64,000 bases of DNA from Microbacterium telephonicum (GTDB lineage: Bacteria > Actinomycetota > Actinomycetes > Actinomycetales > Microbacteriaceae), in the NCBI RefSeq assembly GCF_003651225.1, contig NZ_RCDB01000003.1, forward strand, positions 251,259 to 315,258, written 5' to 3'. Under the pieces are notes generated by a model. The model was not told where the DNA came from. It saw only the letters and a list, made by a program, of their open reading frames with translations, and did no database searches. Positions 54,106 to 61,008 of the stretch are shown piece by piece. Numbering within the stretch: the stretch's first letter is position 1; the number at the start of each line of letters is the position of its first letter. A program made the position numbers and the translations under genes.

Positions 54106-54830
54106 GACGCGACTCCGATGTGTTCGTAGAGGTGCTTCTGCACTTCCGCGGGCGACTGCTCGATGCACGACAGGACGTACCGTTGCGGGGCGTCAGGCCA
54201 GTACTTCGCCTTCTCGAGCAGGTGGGTGCACACCTGGAACGCCTGGTCCGCGGTGACCTTCACTGCGGTGTGTCGGGCGATGGCGTCGACGATCGCGCGG
54301 AGGCTGGTGATGCCCTTCTGTGCTGCGAGGCGCCTGGTCATGTCTGACACTTCAATCGCGTCAGTCGTGAGCTTCGCGCGTGTATTTCGTGACTGACTCT
54401 TAGAAGGTGAGTAGAAGTCACGGGTACGGGACGGGGACGGGGCATCGGTTTGCGATCCATCGGCCATAGCGTTTGCCATCGGGTTGCCATCCGATTTGCC
54501 ATGCCACCGTGATTCGGCGCCCTTCTTGCCTGCTGCGGATCGCTTCGCGCGTCGGTCGGCGACTTCTTCTGCGGTGGGCTGGTAGTCGAACCAGTCCCGG
54601 AACTGCCACGTGCGGTTGTCGACCTGGTCCCAGAGCCCTCCGAGCACGAGCTCGTCAGCGATCTCTCTTGCGCCGCCAAGCATCCGCAACGCGCCCGTCG
54701 TCACCTTCCCGTCCGTGAGGTGTTGCGCCGCGTACGATCCGGCACGCACCCACAGTGCGACGGCGTCGGCGGAGAGTTCCACGACCTTGGGGTGGGACCA
54801 GAACTGGTCGTCGACTTTAAACCAAGGCAT
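54102..54830 (-). CDS. Replication-initiator-like protein (phage O/DnaT type)
   Basis: A 242-aa protein. MPWFKVDDQFWSHPKVVELSADAVALWVRAGSYAAQHLTDG is the opening of the actinophage replisome-organiser winged-helix domain. A charged linker (KKGAESRWHGKSDGN) follows. The C-terminus (VSDMTRRLAAQKGITSLRAIVDAIARH) is helical. It likely loads the host helicase at the phage origin. Confidence 0.7.
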   Translation of the reverse strand: MPWFKVDDQFWSHPKVVELSADAVALWVRAGSYAAQHLTDGKVTTGALRMLGGAREIADELVLGGLWDQVDNRTWQFRDWFDYQPTAEEVADRRAKRSAAGKKGAESRWHGKSDGNPMANAMADGSQTDAPSPSRTRDFYSPSKSQSRNTRAKLTTDAIEVSDMTRRLAAQKGITSLRAIVDAIARHTAVKVTADQAFQVCTHLLEKAKYWPDAPQRYVLSCIEQSPAEVQKHLYEHIGVAS

Positions 54831-54991
54831 CAGCGTCCTCCCTTGTGGCAGCGGCAGGCTTTGGTGTGCCAGTCGGGGTAGTTGTCGACGACTGTGGAGT
54901 GGCCGTGCGGTGTCCAGCAGCACCCGCGTCTGCAGGGCGACGGTGCTGGTTCGTGTGCGCTGGTTGTGGGCGCGTGGATGCCGTACTTCAT
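54830..54991 (-). CDS. Small Cys/His-rich protein, 53 aa
   Basis: MKYGIHAPTTSAHEPAPSPC, then RRGCC and HTKACRCHKGG: a likely zinc site. Its stop overlaps the start of the initiator gene (TGATG). Confidence 0.55.
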   Translation of the reverse strand: MKYGIHAPTTSAHEPAPSPCRRGCCWTPHGHSTVVDNYPDWHTKACRCHKGGR

Positions 54992-55398
54992 CGGCCGAAC
55001 TCCTCGACGCTGATGATGACGCCGGGACCGTCTTCGCCGGCCCACTCTTTGTCGACGTGGAGCGACACGATGAACCGGTCGTCCTGGATCAGCCCGGATG
55101 TGGTGAGTGCGTCACCGCAGGCGCGGGCGAGTTTGTCGAGGTCCCCGATTGTGGGGGCGACGGGGTGCGTGGCTCGTGTCGTGCGGGGCTTCTTGATGTA
55201 GAACCACATGTCGACTCGGTACGGGGGGTGGAGTGGTCCGAGGAGGCAGGCGTTGTCTGCGGCGATGCTCGCTGCTTGGGTGACGACTTCCCGCCATGGC
55301 TTCACGCGTCGGGAAGACTCGAACATCCCGTAGCGGGTGCGTGTCTTCGAGCCTTGGGGTGCGGGTGTGCCGTTGACGGTGAACGTGATGGCGGTCAT
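54988..55398 (-). CDS. RusA-family Holliday junction resolvase
   Basis: A 136-aa protein. TFTVNGTPAPQGSKTRTRYG is the N-terminus and the catalytic aspartates are in GDLDKLARACGDALTTSGL and IQDDRF (Asp86, 88, 96, 106-107). It cuts four-way junctions during phage recombination or packaging. Start ATG 55398 overlaps whiB stop. Confidence 0.88.
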   Translation of the reverse strand: MTAITFTVNGTPAPQGSKTRTRYGMFESSRRVKPWREVVTQAASIAADNACLLGPLHPPYRVDMWFYIKKPRTTRATHPVAPTIGDLDKLARACGDALTTSGLIQDDRFIVSLHVDKEWAGEDGPGVIISVEEFGR

Positions 55399-55673
55399 GG
55401 CTGGGTGGTCTTTCTGAGCTGGCGGCGGGAGCGTGCGGACAGACCACCCCAGAACCCGTGTTCCTGGTTGGTTCGGAGCGCGTATTCGAGGCACTGGGTG
55501 GCGACAGGACAGGCGGCGCAGACTTTGCGGGCGCTGGTGGTGTCGCCTCCCTTCTCGGGGAAGAACGCTTCGGGGTCGGTTTGAGCGCAGAGGGCTTCGC
55601 GGGTCCACGGTTCGGGGTGGATGGCGAGGTTGGTGGGCGTGTCGGTGTGAGTGGGGATGATGAACGCGCTCAT
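55395..55673 (-). CDS. WhiB-family Fe-S transcription factor
   Basis: A 92-aa protein with the four conserved cysteines Cys29, Cys52, Cys55 and Cys61 (ALCAQTDPEAFFP ... CAACPVATQC) and the turn GFWGGLS at 73-79, then a basic end (RSRRQLRKTTQP). WhiB proteins bind a 4Fe-4S cluster and sigma factor region 4. Phage WhiBs can interfere with host WhiB control, including septation; the effect here is unknown. Confidence 0.92.
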   Translation of the reverse strand: MSAFIIPTHTDTPTNLAIHPEPWTREALCAQTDPEAFFPEKGGDTTSARKVCAACPVATQCLEYALRTNQEHGFWGGLSARSRRQLRKTTQP

Positions 55674-56809
55674 GCGGCCACCGCCAGGAATGCGAGGACG
55701 CGCGCCCAGAGGATGGTGAGCGCTGCGAATGCCTGCTGTGGGACGACTCCGTTGCCGCACGCCTTGATGGCGGGGTTGCGGTTGAGGATGTCGGTGACCC
55801 ATCCGGCGGGGTAGCCCATCATCCATTCGGGGAACACTGCGGCGAGGCGGTGGTTGCCGTTCTTCCCATCCGGGAGCGTCGGGGCCGGCGCTGGGCGGGT
55901 GATCGACTCCCAAATGCGCACGGCAGCTTCGTACTGCCCCCAGTCGACCGATGCGGCACGTTCCCGCGCTATTCCGGGGAGAAGGAGCTCATCGGAGCGA
56001 TCGCCCGAGCGCGATGCGTGCCCGCCTGATGCGTCCGCGACCTGCGGAGTCGGGAGCAATGCGACGTGAGCGAGCGCCTCGTCCATCCGCTTGCGGAAGT
56101 CCCCGCTGATCTGCCCATGCGCCGCTGGATTGCTCGACCCGACCATCGGCGTCGGGAAGAGCGCTAAGTCCCTGTCACCACGGCTATCGCCGTCCGCAGG
56201 TCGAGTCCCCCGGTCCCGTGCCGGCCAGGGCCGTTCGTATCGGAAGTCGCGGGCGTAGGCAAGTAGGAAGAACCGGAATCGTCCGTGAGGCGCGCCGACG
56301 TCGGCTGCTCGAAGACCTGTCCATTCCGCATCGAACCCGAGATCGGAAAGGTCTGCGAGTACGGCATCGAGTGCCCGCAGATGATACTCATCTGCGCCGT
56401 CTCCCATGCACCACGGGCAGGGTTCCACGTTGCTACCGGCGTCTGCACTGAGTAGTCCTCTCACGTTCTCGATGACGACCACGCTGGGTCGGACGATGTC
56501 GATTGCTCGGGCGAACTCTGACCAGAGTCCGGAGCGTGTGCCTTCCTTCATTCCTGCGCGGCGTCCGGCGAGTGATACGTCCTGGCAGGGGAAGCCACCG
56601 CACATGATGTCGACGGGTTCGACGGTGTCCCAGTTGACCGTGCGGACGTCGCGGTAGTTGGGGACGCCGGGCCAGCGGGAGGCGAGCACCTTTGACGGCT
56701 CGTCGTCCCACTCGCAGTGCCACGCAGTCTGTGCGTCGAAGAACGATTCGACGGCGAGGTCGAGTCCCCCGATGCCGGAGAACAGCGACCCGACGGTGAG
56801 GGCGCTCAT
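55670..56809 (-). CDS. DNA (cytosine-5) methyltransferase
   Basis: A 379-aa protein with motif I GSLFSGIGGLDLA (7-20), motif IV GGFPCQDVS (71-79, catalytic Cys75), ENVRG (114-118), a target-recognition region around FPTPMVGSSNPAAHG, and motif X ACGNGVVPQQA near the end. No restriction gene is nearby, so it is probably an orphan anti-restriction or regulatory methylase. Target unknown. Confidence 0.9.
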   Translation of the reverse strand: MSALTVGSLFSGIGGLDLAVESFFDAQTAWHCEWDDEPSKVLASRWPGVPNYRDVRTVNWDTVEPVDIMCGGFPCQDVSLAGRRAGMKEGTRSGLWSEFARAIDIVRPSVVVIENVRGLLSADAGSNVEPCPWCMGDGADEYHLRALDAVLADLSDLGFDAEWTGLRAADVGAPHGRFRFFLLAYARDFRYERPWPARDRGTRPADGDSRGDRDLALFPTPMVGSSNPAAHGQISGDFRKRMDEALAHVALLPTPQVADASGGHASRSGDRSDELLLPGIARERAASVDWGQYEAAVRIWESITRPAPAPTLPDGKNGNHRLAAVFPEWMMGYPAGWVTDILNRNPAIKACGNGVVPQQAFAALTILWARVLAFLAVAA

Positions 56810-56940
56810 GCTGCGTTCTCTTTCGTGGTGTCGATGAGTTCGCCGCGGAGGAACCGGAGTGCGTTCTCGGCGGTTTGGAGGCTGTTGGTGTGGATGATGG
56901 GTTCGCCGCGACTGTTGGTGACGATGTACCGGTCGGTCAT
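56806..56940 (-). CDS. Small hypothetical protein, 44 aa
   Basis: MTDRYIVTNSRGEPIIHTNS, then LQTAENALRFLRGELIDTTK: one beta hairpin and one helix. It overlaps both neighbours (ATGA). No family recognised. Confidence 0.5.
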   Translation of the reverse strand: MTDRYIVTNSRGEPIIHTNSLQTAENALRFLRGELIDTTKENAA

Positions 56941-57236
56941 GCGTTCACCTCGGCGGGGTGTGCGGTCTTCCACGCAGCAGCGATGCGGTCGATCTCCGCG
57001 GGAACGAATCCGGGAAACGCGGTGTCCTCGTATTCGGTGATGGGTGCTGACATGTAGCCGAGGCTCTTGAAGTGGGCGAGGTCGGCCGCGTGTTCTGGTG
57101 CGGTGATGTCGCGTTCCGTGTAGGTGACGCCGGCCTGGGTGAGGCGGTGTTTCACGAGGCGGCATTGGACGCAGTTCGGCTTCGTCCAGACGGTGATGTC
57201 ACCTGTGGGTGCGGGGCGGGTGGCGTCGATGGTCAT
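56937..57236 (-). CDS. Glutaredoxin/NrdH-like redox protein
   Basis: A 99-aa thioredoxin fold. ITVWTKPNCVQCRLVKHRL has the CVQC active site at 22-25; APITEY and a terminal helix follow. It resembles NrdH, the electron donor for class Ib ribonucleotide reductase. No phage RNR is seen, so it may serve the host enzyme. Confidence 0.85.
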   Translation of the reverse strand: MTIDATRPAPTGDITVWTKPNCVQCRLVKHRLTQAGVTYTERDITAPEHAADLAHFKSLGYMSAPITEYEDTAFPGFVPAEIDRIAAAWKTAHPAEVNA

Positions 57237-57610
57237 GCGGCACCGCCTGCGAGGGTCCACAGGTGGGCGCGTCGTCCACGGTCGGACTGCCCGAACTCGT
57301 CAAGGCGTCGGAAAGCGTCGAACCGGACAGACTCGCGGACGGACAGGCCGGCGCCCTCGTTCAGCACTGTGCGGACGCGTTCCTTGGAGCACATGTGGCC
57401 GAACGAGTGGATGCGGTGGTAGATCGCGTCAGCCGTCATCGGGTGGCCTTCGGATGCGAGTGCTTCTTCGACCCAGAGGGCGACGGTTGCCCGGTCGACG
57501 GAGCGGTCGGCGGCTTCGGATGACGTGATGGGGTCGGTGGATCTGACGCGGGGTGCGTCGTCCGGGTAGAGCATCGGGGGGAGGGTGTGGGGCATGATGG
57601 GTGTGCTCAT
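57233..57610 (-). CDS. Conserved actinophage protein (winged-helix-like), 125 aa
   Basis: RVRSTDPITSSEAADRSVDRATVALWVEEALA, then MTADAIYHRIHSFGHMCSKERVRTVLNEGAG: a winged-helix pattern frequent in actinophage early operons. Function unknown. Confidence 0.6.
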   Translation of the reverse strand: MSTPIMPHTLPPMLYPDDAPRVRSTDPITSSEAADRSVDRATVALWVEEALASEGHPMTADAIYHRIHSFGHMCSKERVRTVLNEGAGLSVRESVRFDAFRRLDEFGQSDRGRRAHLWTLAGGAA

Positions 57611-57646
57611 CAGCGGGTCTCCTGTCAGGGATGGTTGGTGGGTTGT

Positions 57647-57677
57647 GGGCCGGTCCAGCTGCTATCTGGACCGGCCC
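57647..57677. terminator. 12-bp perfect hairpin in the early operon
   Basis: GGGCCGGTCCAG (57647-57658) and CTGGACCGGCCC (57666-57677), loop 7 nt. It lies between the 48-aa and 125-aa genes. It overlaps a larger inverted repeat to the right. Confidence 0.6.
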
Positions 57678-57686
57678 CGTTCGTGT

Positions 57687-57752
57687 GGGGCGGGTGGCGG
57701 GTTGGGTGTGTGTTTGCCCTCACTCACCACTGGGTCTCAGGCCACCCGCCCC
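57687..57752. repeat. 12-bp inverted repeat, 42-bp spacer
   Basis: GGGGCGGGTGGC (57687-57698) and GCCACCCGCCCC (57741-57752), perfect. With the neighbouring hairpin it forms a structured 106-bp gap. Confidence 0.6.
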
Positions 57753-57755
57753 GGC

Positions 57756-57902
57756 TCATTCGCCGTAGTGGCGGAATGCGTTGAGGTATCGGGTGGTGAA
57801 GTAGCGGGCGTCGTGCCAGGTGGGGAAGTTCGCGAGGACGACATGTCCGGCGAGCACGCACCACGGGCGGGACGGGTTGCCCTTCCGGCGGATGCGGATC
57901 AC
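57756..57902 (-). CDS. Small basic protein, 48 aa
   Basis: VIRIRRKGNPSRPWCVLAG, then HVVLANFPTWHDARYFTTRY. GTG overlaps the Erf-gene stop (GTGA). Looks like a small AP2-type or OB-like beta fold; no firm call. Confidence 0.5.
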   Translation of the reverse strand: MIRIRRKGNPSRPWCVLAGHVVLANFPTWHDARYFTTRYLNAFRHYGE

Positions 57903-58513
57903 TTCGGGACCTCCGCGACCGGCACCGCAGCCCACGCATCCTCAACAGACGCAGAGTGTCCAAGGGTCGCGCGGCGCTTCTCGATCGCGGTCCGCACCGT
58001 CGCGACCCCGTCGATGCCGCGTTGCTTCGCGAGCTGCGCGAGACTGTCGAGCGCTTCCGGCGTCGCCGCAGCGTCGATCGCGGTGACCGCGGCGGCGACA
58101 GTGTCCTGCGTCTGCCGCTGCTGTCTCACCCGCGGTGTCGAAGCGGCGTTCCCGTCGTCGTCTTCATCCGGTGTGATCCCCGTGATCGCGGACAGGATGT
58201 AGCGGCGGAAGTACGTGATCCAAGACCCATACTCCTGCGCCTTCGCGCCGTCGGGGAGACCGAAAGCGCCGGAGATCTGTTCCCCGCTGGTGTGGCGGAG
58301 CTCGTAGCGGAGGACGGGCCCGTGTTCGGTCTCGTCGGGGTAGGTGACGAACGCGAGCCCATGCTTCGACGCGACCGGGAACACGGCCTTGGTGATGTCG
58401 GGGAGGGTGGCGTACTTCGACTTGAACGCAGGGTTGGTGCCGCCCTTGGAAACGTCGGGAAGTTCGGCCTGGAACGCGACGAGCGCGGCGGTCAGGGACT
58501 TGTGGTCGGTCAT
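57899..58513 (-). CDS. Erf-family ssDNA annealing protein
   Basis: A 204-aa protein. KSLTAALVAFQAELPDVSKGGTNPAFKSKYATLPDI opens the ERF superfamily fold, and YGSWITYFRRYILSAITGITPDEDDDGNAA is its diagnostic C-terminal block. It pairs with SSB in recombination-dependent replication. Start ATG 58513. Confidence 0.9.
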   Translation of the reverse strand: MTDHKSLTAALVAFQAELPDVSKGGTNPAFKSKYATLPDITKAVFPVASKHGLAFVTYPDETEHGPVLRYELRHTSGEQISGAFGLPDGAKAQEYGSWITYFRRYILSAITGITPDEDDDGNAASTPRVRQQRQTQDTVAAAVTAIDAAATPEALDSLAQLAKQRGIDGVATVRTAIEKRRATLGHSASVEDAWAAVPVAEVPK

Positions 58514-58515
58514 GG

Positions 58516-58896
58516 TCAGTACTCCGTGAGGTCTTGTCCGCAGCCGGGGCAAACACCCTCGGCGGTGAACAGTTGGTTGGTTCTGCAGCGGTCGCACACG
58601 GCCCAGAACGTGGGGTCACCGTGCTTGATCGGCCAGTAGATCGACCCGTCCTGCTTCCGCAGTTCGACGACGAGTTCGGTGATGGTGAGGGCGTCGAACC
58701 CGGTCGTCTGCTGGTGGAGGAGCCATGCGATGCCGTCCCACCATCCGCGGCGGTGTCCCTGCCGGTAGGAGACGGTCCCGTACCGTTCGGCCATGGCCCG
58801 GACGGCGACGGTTTCGGCGTTGGCTTGGGCGAGGCCGTGGTCTTCGCGGATCTGGGTGAGGTTCTGTTCCGCGGTCATCGCGGCGTCCCAGCTCAT
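58516..58896 (-). CDS. Phage protein with C-terminal zinc ribbon, 126 aa
   Basis: Helical N-terminus (MTAEQNLTQIREDHGLAQANAE), YRQGHRRGWWDGIAWLLHQQ, then CDRC ... CPGC (two CxxC). Adjacent to the annealing protein. Function unknown. Confidence 0.6.
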   Translation of the reverse strand: MSWDAAMTAEQNLTQIREDHGLAQANAETVAVRAMAERYGTVSYRQGHRRGWWDGIAWLLHQQTTGFDALTITELVVELRKQDGSIYWPIKHGDPTFWAVCDRCRTNQLFTAEGVCPGCGQDLTEY

Positions 58897-59132
58897 GGTT
58901 GTTTTCCTTCGAGGGTTCTGAGTTCGGTGTCGACGCGGGTGTACCGGTCGGACGTGGCGCGGTCGGCGATGAGGGGCCCGCGTCCGTGGAGAGCGTTGAT
59001 CAGCCAGCCGGCACCGATGATGGAGGCGGCTGCGACGTCGGCACCGTCGATGGTCGGGTTGGTGAGGCTGGTGAGGATCAGGAGGCTGACCCCGGCGAAC
59101 ACGAACAGGCGGGAGATCACCGCTGCCACCAC
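58893..59132 (-). CDS. Small membrane protein, 79 aa
   Basis: Two hydrophobic helices (about 5-25 and 30-50) and a polar C-terminus (RATSDRYTRVDTELRTLEG). Start GTG at 59132. Early-operon membrane proteins may block superinfection; unproven here. Confidence 0.5.
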   Translation of the reverse strand: MVAAVISRLFVFAGVSLLILTSLTNPTIDGADVAAASIIGAGWLINALHGRGPLIADRATSDRYTRVDTELRTLEGKQP

Positions 59133-59230
59133 TTCCGGACCATCCGCGGCGCCTCATCCGAAACGGTCACCGTCGGTGCGGGGACGGGTGCGTACGGTGC
59201 CGACTCGACCTCATCCACCACGTCACTCAC
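59117..59230 (-). CDS. Very small protein, 37 aa (tentative)
   Basis: VSDVVDEVESAPYAPVPAPT, then a basic MVRKWWQR end. It overlaps the genes on both sides (8 and 16 nt), which is the only support. Confidence 0.35.
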   Translation of the reverse strand: MSDVVDEVESAPYAPVPAPTVTVSDEAPRMVRKWWQR

Positions 59231-59468
59231 CGGACACCCCAGCCACGAATCGGGCGTAGATGTCGGCTTTACCGTTCTTCTGGCCTCGGGTGGTGACCTC
59301 CACGCCGTCATAGCGTTTCAGGGTCTGAACGATGCTCATCCCGCCGCCTTCAGCGACAAAAGCCCACCTCCCAGGGTTTGCGCGCAACTGCTCTACGACA
59401 GGAGCCCACTTGCGATTCGGTCCCGAATTTGGGGCCGAAGGGGGCTCCTCCCACTTGAGGTCACTCAT
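59223..59468 (-). CDS. Hypothetical phage protein, 81 aa
   Basis: SAPNSGPNRKWAPVVEQLRANPGRWAFVAEGG, then VQTLKRYDGVEVTTRGQ: a fold common in phage early proteins with a W-rich helix and hairpin. Start ATG 59468. Confidence 0.6.
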   Translation of the reverse strand: MSDLKWEEPPSAPNSGPNRKWAPVVEQLRANPGRWAFVAEGGGMSIVQTLKRYDGVEVTTRGQKNGKADIYARFVAGVSGE

Positions 59469-59712
59469 CGCACACTCCCGGCTCGAGATCCTCATCGGCC
59501 GGGTGAACGTCGACATGGCGACGCAGCTCACGGGGCTGGAAAACCGACAGGAAGGACGTACGCGCGTCCGTGATCGAGGCGATGTTGCGCTCCGCGACCT
59601 CCTGCAGGTTCGTTTCGCCCATACGGGCGAACGTGTCCCGGAGCCGCTCCGACGCAGCCATAGCTTCATCGAAGCTGGCGAGGATGTCCGGTATCTTCGT
59701 GTTCTGAACCAT
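59461..59712 (-). CDS. Hypothetical helical protein, 83 aa
   Basis: MVQNTKIPDILASFDEAMAAS, then a helix up to RTSFLSVF and an acidic end (HPADEDLEPGVCDE). ATG 59712 is chosen because AGAGGAACC precedes it; an ATG six codons earlier lacks a site. Confidence 0.55.
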   Translation of the reverse strand: MVQNTKIPDILASFDEAMAASERLRDTFARMGETNLQEVAERNIASITDARTSFLSVFQPRELRRHVDVHPADEDLEPGVCDE

Positions 59713-59742
59713 CTGTCTGGTTCCTCTCATTCGAGTGCTTGG

Positions 59743-59768
59743 AGCCCTCGCCCTGGCCGGCGGGGGCT
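59743..59768. terminator. Hairpin after the excisionase gene
   Basis: AGCCCTCGCC (59743-59752) and GGCGGGGGCT (59759-59768), one T-G pair, loop 6 nt. It lies between xis and the early operon and could cause partial termination of the switch transcript. Confidence 0.55.
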
Positions 59769-59772
59769 TCGT

Positions 59773-59964
59773 TCATCTGGTGGCGGGCTTCTCGTCGGAC
59801 AGCGATTCGAGCCACGAGTCAACGTCCGCGCTGAGGATGATCGGCTTCCGGTTCGGGTACTTGACCTTCAGGTCGCCCTTGTCGATCGCTTCACGCACGG
59901 ACGTGACCGAGAGTCCGACGGCGGTGGCGACTTCCGGGATCGAGTACGCCTTCTTCTCACTCAT
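59773..59964 (-). CDS. Excisionase-like HTH_17 protein
   Basis: A 63-aa MerR/Xis-type winged helix: KKAYSIPEVATAVGLSVTSVREAID, then NRKPIILSADVDSWLESL. It overlaps the Cro-like gene by 4 nt. It may direct excision with the integrase, or be an additional regulator. Confidence 0.75.
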   Translation of the reverse strand: MSEKKAYSIPEVATAVGLSVTSVREAIDKGDLKVKYPNRKPIILSADVDSWLESLSDEKPATR

Positions 59965-60176
59965 GCGGTGAGTCCTTCCATGAATTGGGCTGCCGGTAGA
60001 CGCAGAAAGCCGCCGACACGCACGAGGTCGTTGACCGTGAAGGACGCGTGCCCGTGGAGGCGTGCGTTCAGGTCTTCCTCGCGCATGTCGGCGGCTTGTG
60101 CGACCGTCGTCAGCGGGTGGGTGGAGATGAGGGCGGCGACGTTTGCCGCGACTCTTCTCTCCGAGTTGATGTCCAT
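59961..60176 (-). CDS. Cro-like repressor
   Basis: A 71-aa HTH_3-type protein: VAANVAALISTHPLTTVAQAADMREEDLNARLHG has the helix-turn-helix. First gene of the leftward early transcript, divergent from the CI-like gene. TAGCGT lies about 6 nt before its ATG, so it is probably leaderless. Confidence 0.75.
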   Translation of the reverse strand: MDINSERRVAANVAALISTHPLTTVAQAADMREEDLNARLHGHASFTVNDLVRVGGFLRLPAAQFMEGLTA

Positions 60177-60269
60177 ACGTGAACGCTACACGTCGGAACA
60201 GACATGTGCAAGCCCGTACAGACTTGTGGCGTGTCGCAATATGGGTTTGCGCCGCCTAAACTCGTGGGC
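60177..60269. promoter_or_regulatory. Lysogeny-switch promoters and operators
   Basis: Two near-identical sites ACAGACATGTG (60198-60208) and ACAGACTTGTG (60218-60228), exactly 20 bp apart. A leftward TAGCGT box precedes the Cro ATG and a rightward TAAACT box (60257-60262) precedes GTG 60270 by 7 nt. -35 boxes are not clear. Confidence 0.6.
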
Positions 60270-60653
60270 GTGAATATCCCCGACAGCCTCATCAACCCCG
60301 TCGTGTCCCGTGTCCTACGAGGCGTGATGGAGGAATCCGGGCTGCAGCAGAAGACGTGGGCGCAGAAGTCGGGGATGTCGTTGACCGTCGTGCAGAAACT
60401 GCTATCCGGGAATCAGGCGGTGAAGCTCCCCCAGCTGCTCGCGCTCGCGCACGCGTCGATCTTCACCCCGGAAGAGGTGATGGAACGCATCGACCGGGCG
60501 GTGGCGCGGGCCGTGTCCGAAGCCGGCAGTAACGTGATCGAATTCCGACCTCAGCAATCCCCGAAGGACGGGGCCCAGGAAGACACGCATGGTCAGCGTC
60601 ACGCCGCCAACTTCGACACCGAGCATGAACAGGACGAACCCGACACCCCCTAG
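60270..60653 (+). CDS. CI-like immunity repressor
   Basis: A 127-aa protein: SRVLRGVMEESGLQQKTWAQKSGMSLTVVQKLLSG is the HTH, then a linker and a polar, His-rich tail (GQRHAANFDTEHEQDEP). There is no S24 peptidase domain, so it is not RecA-cleaved by itself; the adjacent ImmA-type metallopeptidase fits instead. Start GTG 60270 (60264 possible), probably leaderless. Confidence 0.8.
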   Translation: MNIPDSLINPVVSRVLRGVMEESGLQQKTWAQKSGMSLTVVQKLLSGNQAVKLPQLLALAHASIFTPEEVMERIDRAVARAVSEAGSNVIEFRPQQSPKDGAQEDTHGQRHAANFDTEHEQDEPDTP

Positions 60654-61008
60654 AGGCCGCGCTTACGACCCGTGGGCCCACGCAGAGCAGCTGGGTATCG
60701 AGGTGGTGGTTCGCCCGTTGCGGACCGCTCACGGGTTGTGGCTTCCCGACGCGGGCACGATCCTGCTGCACTCACGGCTACGGGTGGGTGCGCAACGGAA
60801 TGTGCTCGCGCATGAGATCGGGCACGCGGACCTCGGGCATGTGGATGACCGGCCGAAGCATGAACGTCAGGCGGACGTGTACGCGGCCCGGAACCTGATC
60901 TGTCCGGACGAGCTCGAGGACTTGTATAAGTGGTGTCCGGATGAGCAGCGGGTGATAAGCGAGCTTGGGGTGACTAGGCGCCTATTTCGGGCGTTCGTTC
61001 TGGGGTGA
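60589..61008 (+). CDS. ImmA/IrrE-type metallopeptidase (anti-repressor)
   Basis: A 139-aa protein with HEIGH at 75-79 and the third-ligand region HERQADVYAAR. In ICEBs1, ImmA cleaves the repressor ImmR to induce the element. The gene overlaps the repressor by 65 nt in another frame. The start could also be ATG 60625. It converges on and overlaps the integrase by 35 nt. Confidence 0.85.
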   Translation: MVSVTPPTSTPSMNRTNPTPPRGRAYDPWAHAEQLGIEVVVRPLRTAHGLWLPDAGTILLHSRLRVGAQRNVLAHEIGHADLGHVDDRPKHERQADVYAARNLICPDELEDLYKWCPDEQRVISELGVTRRLFRAFVLG

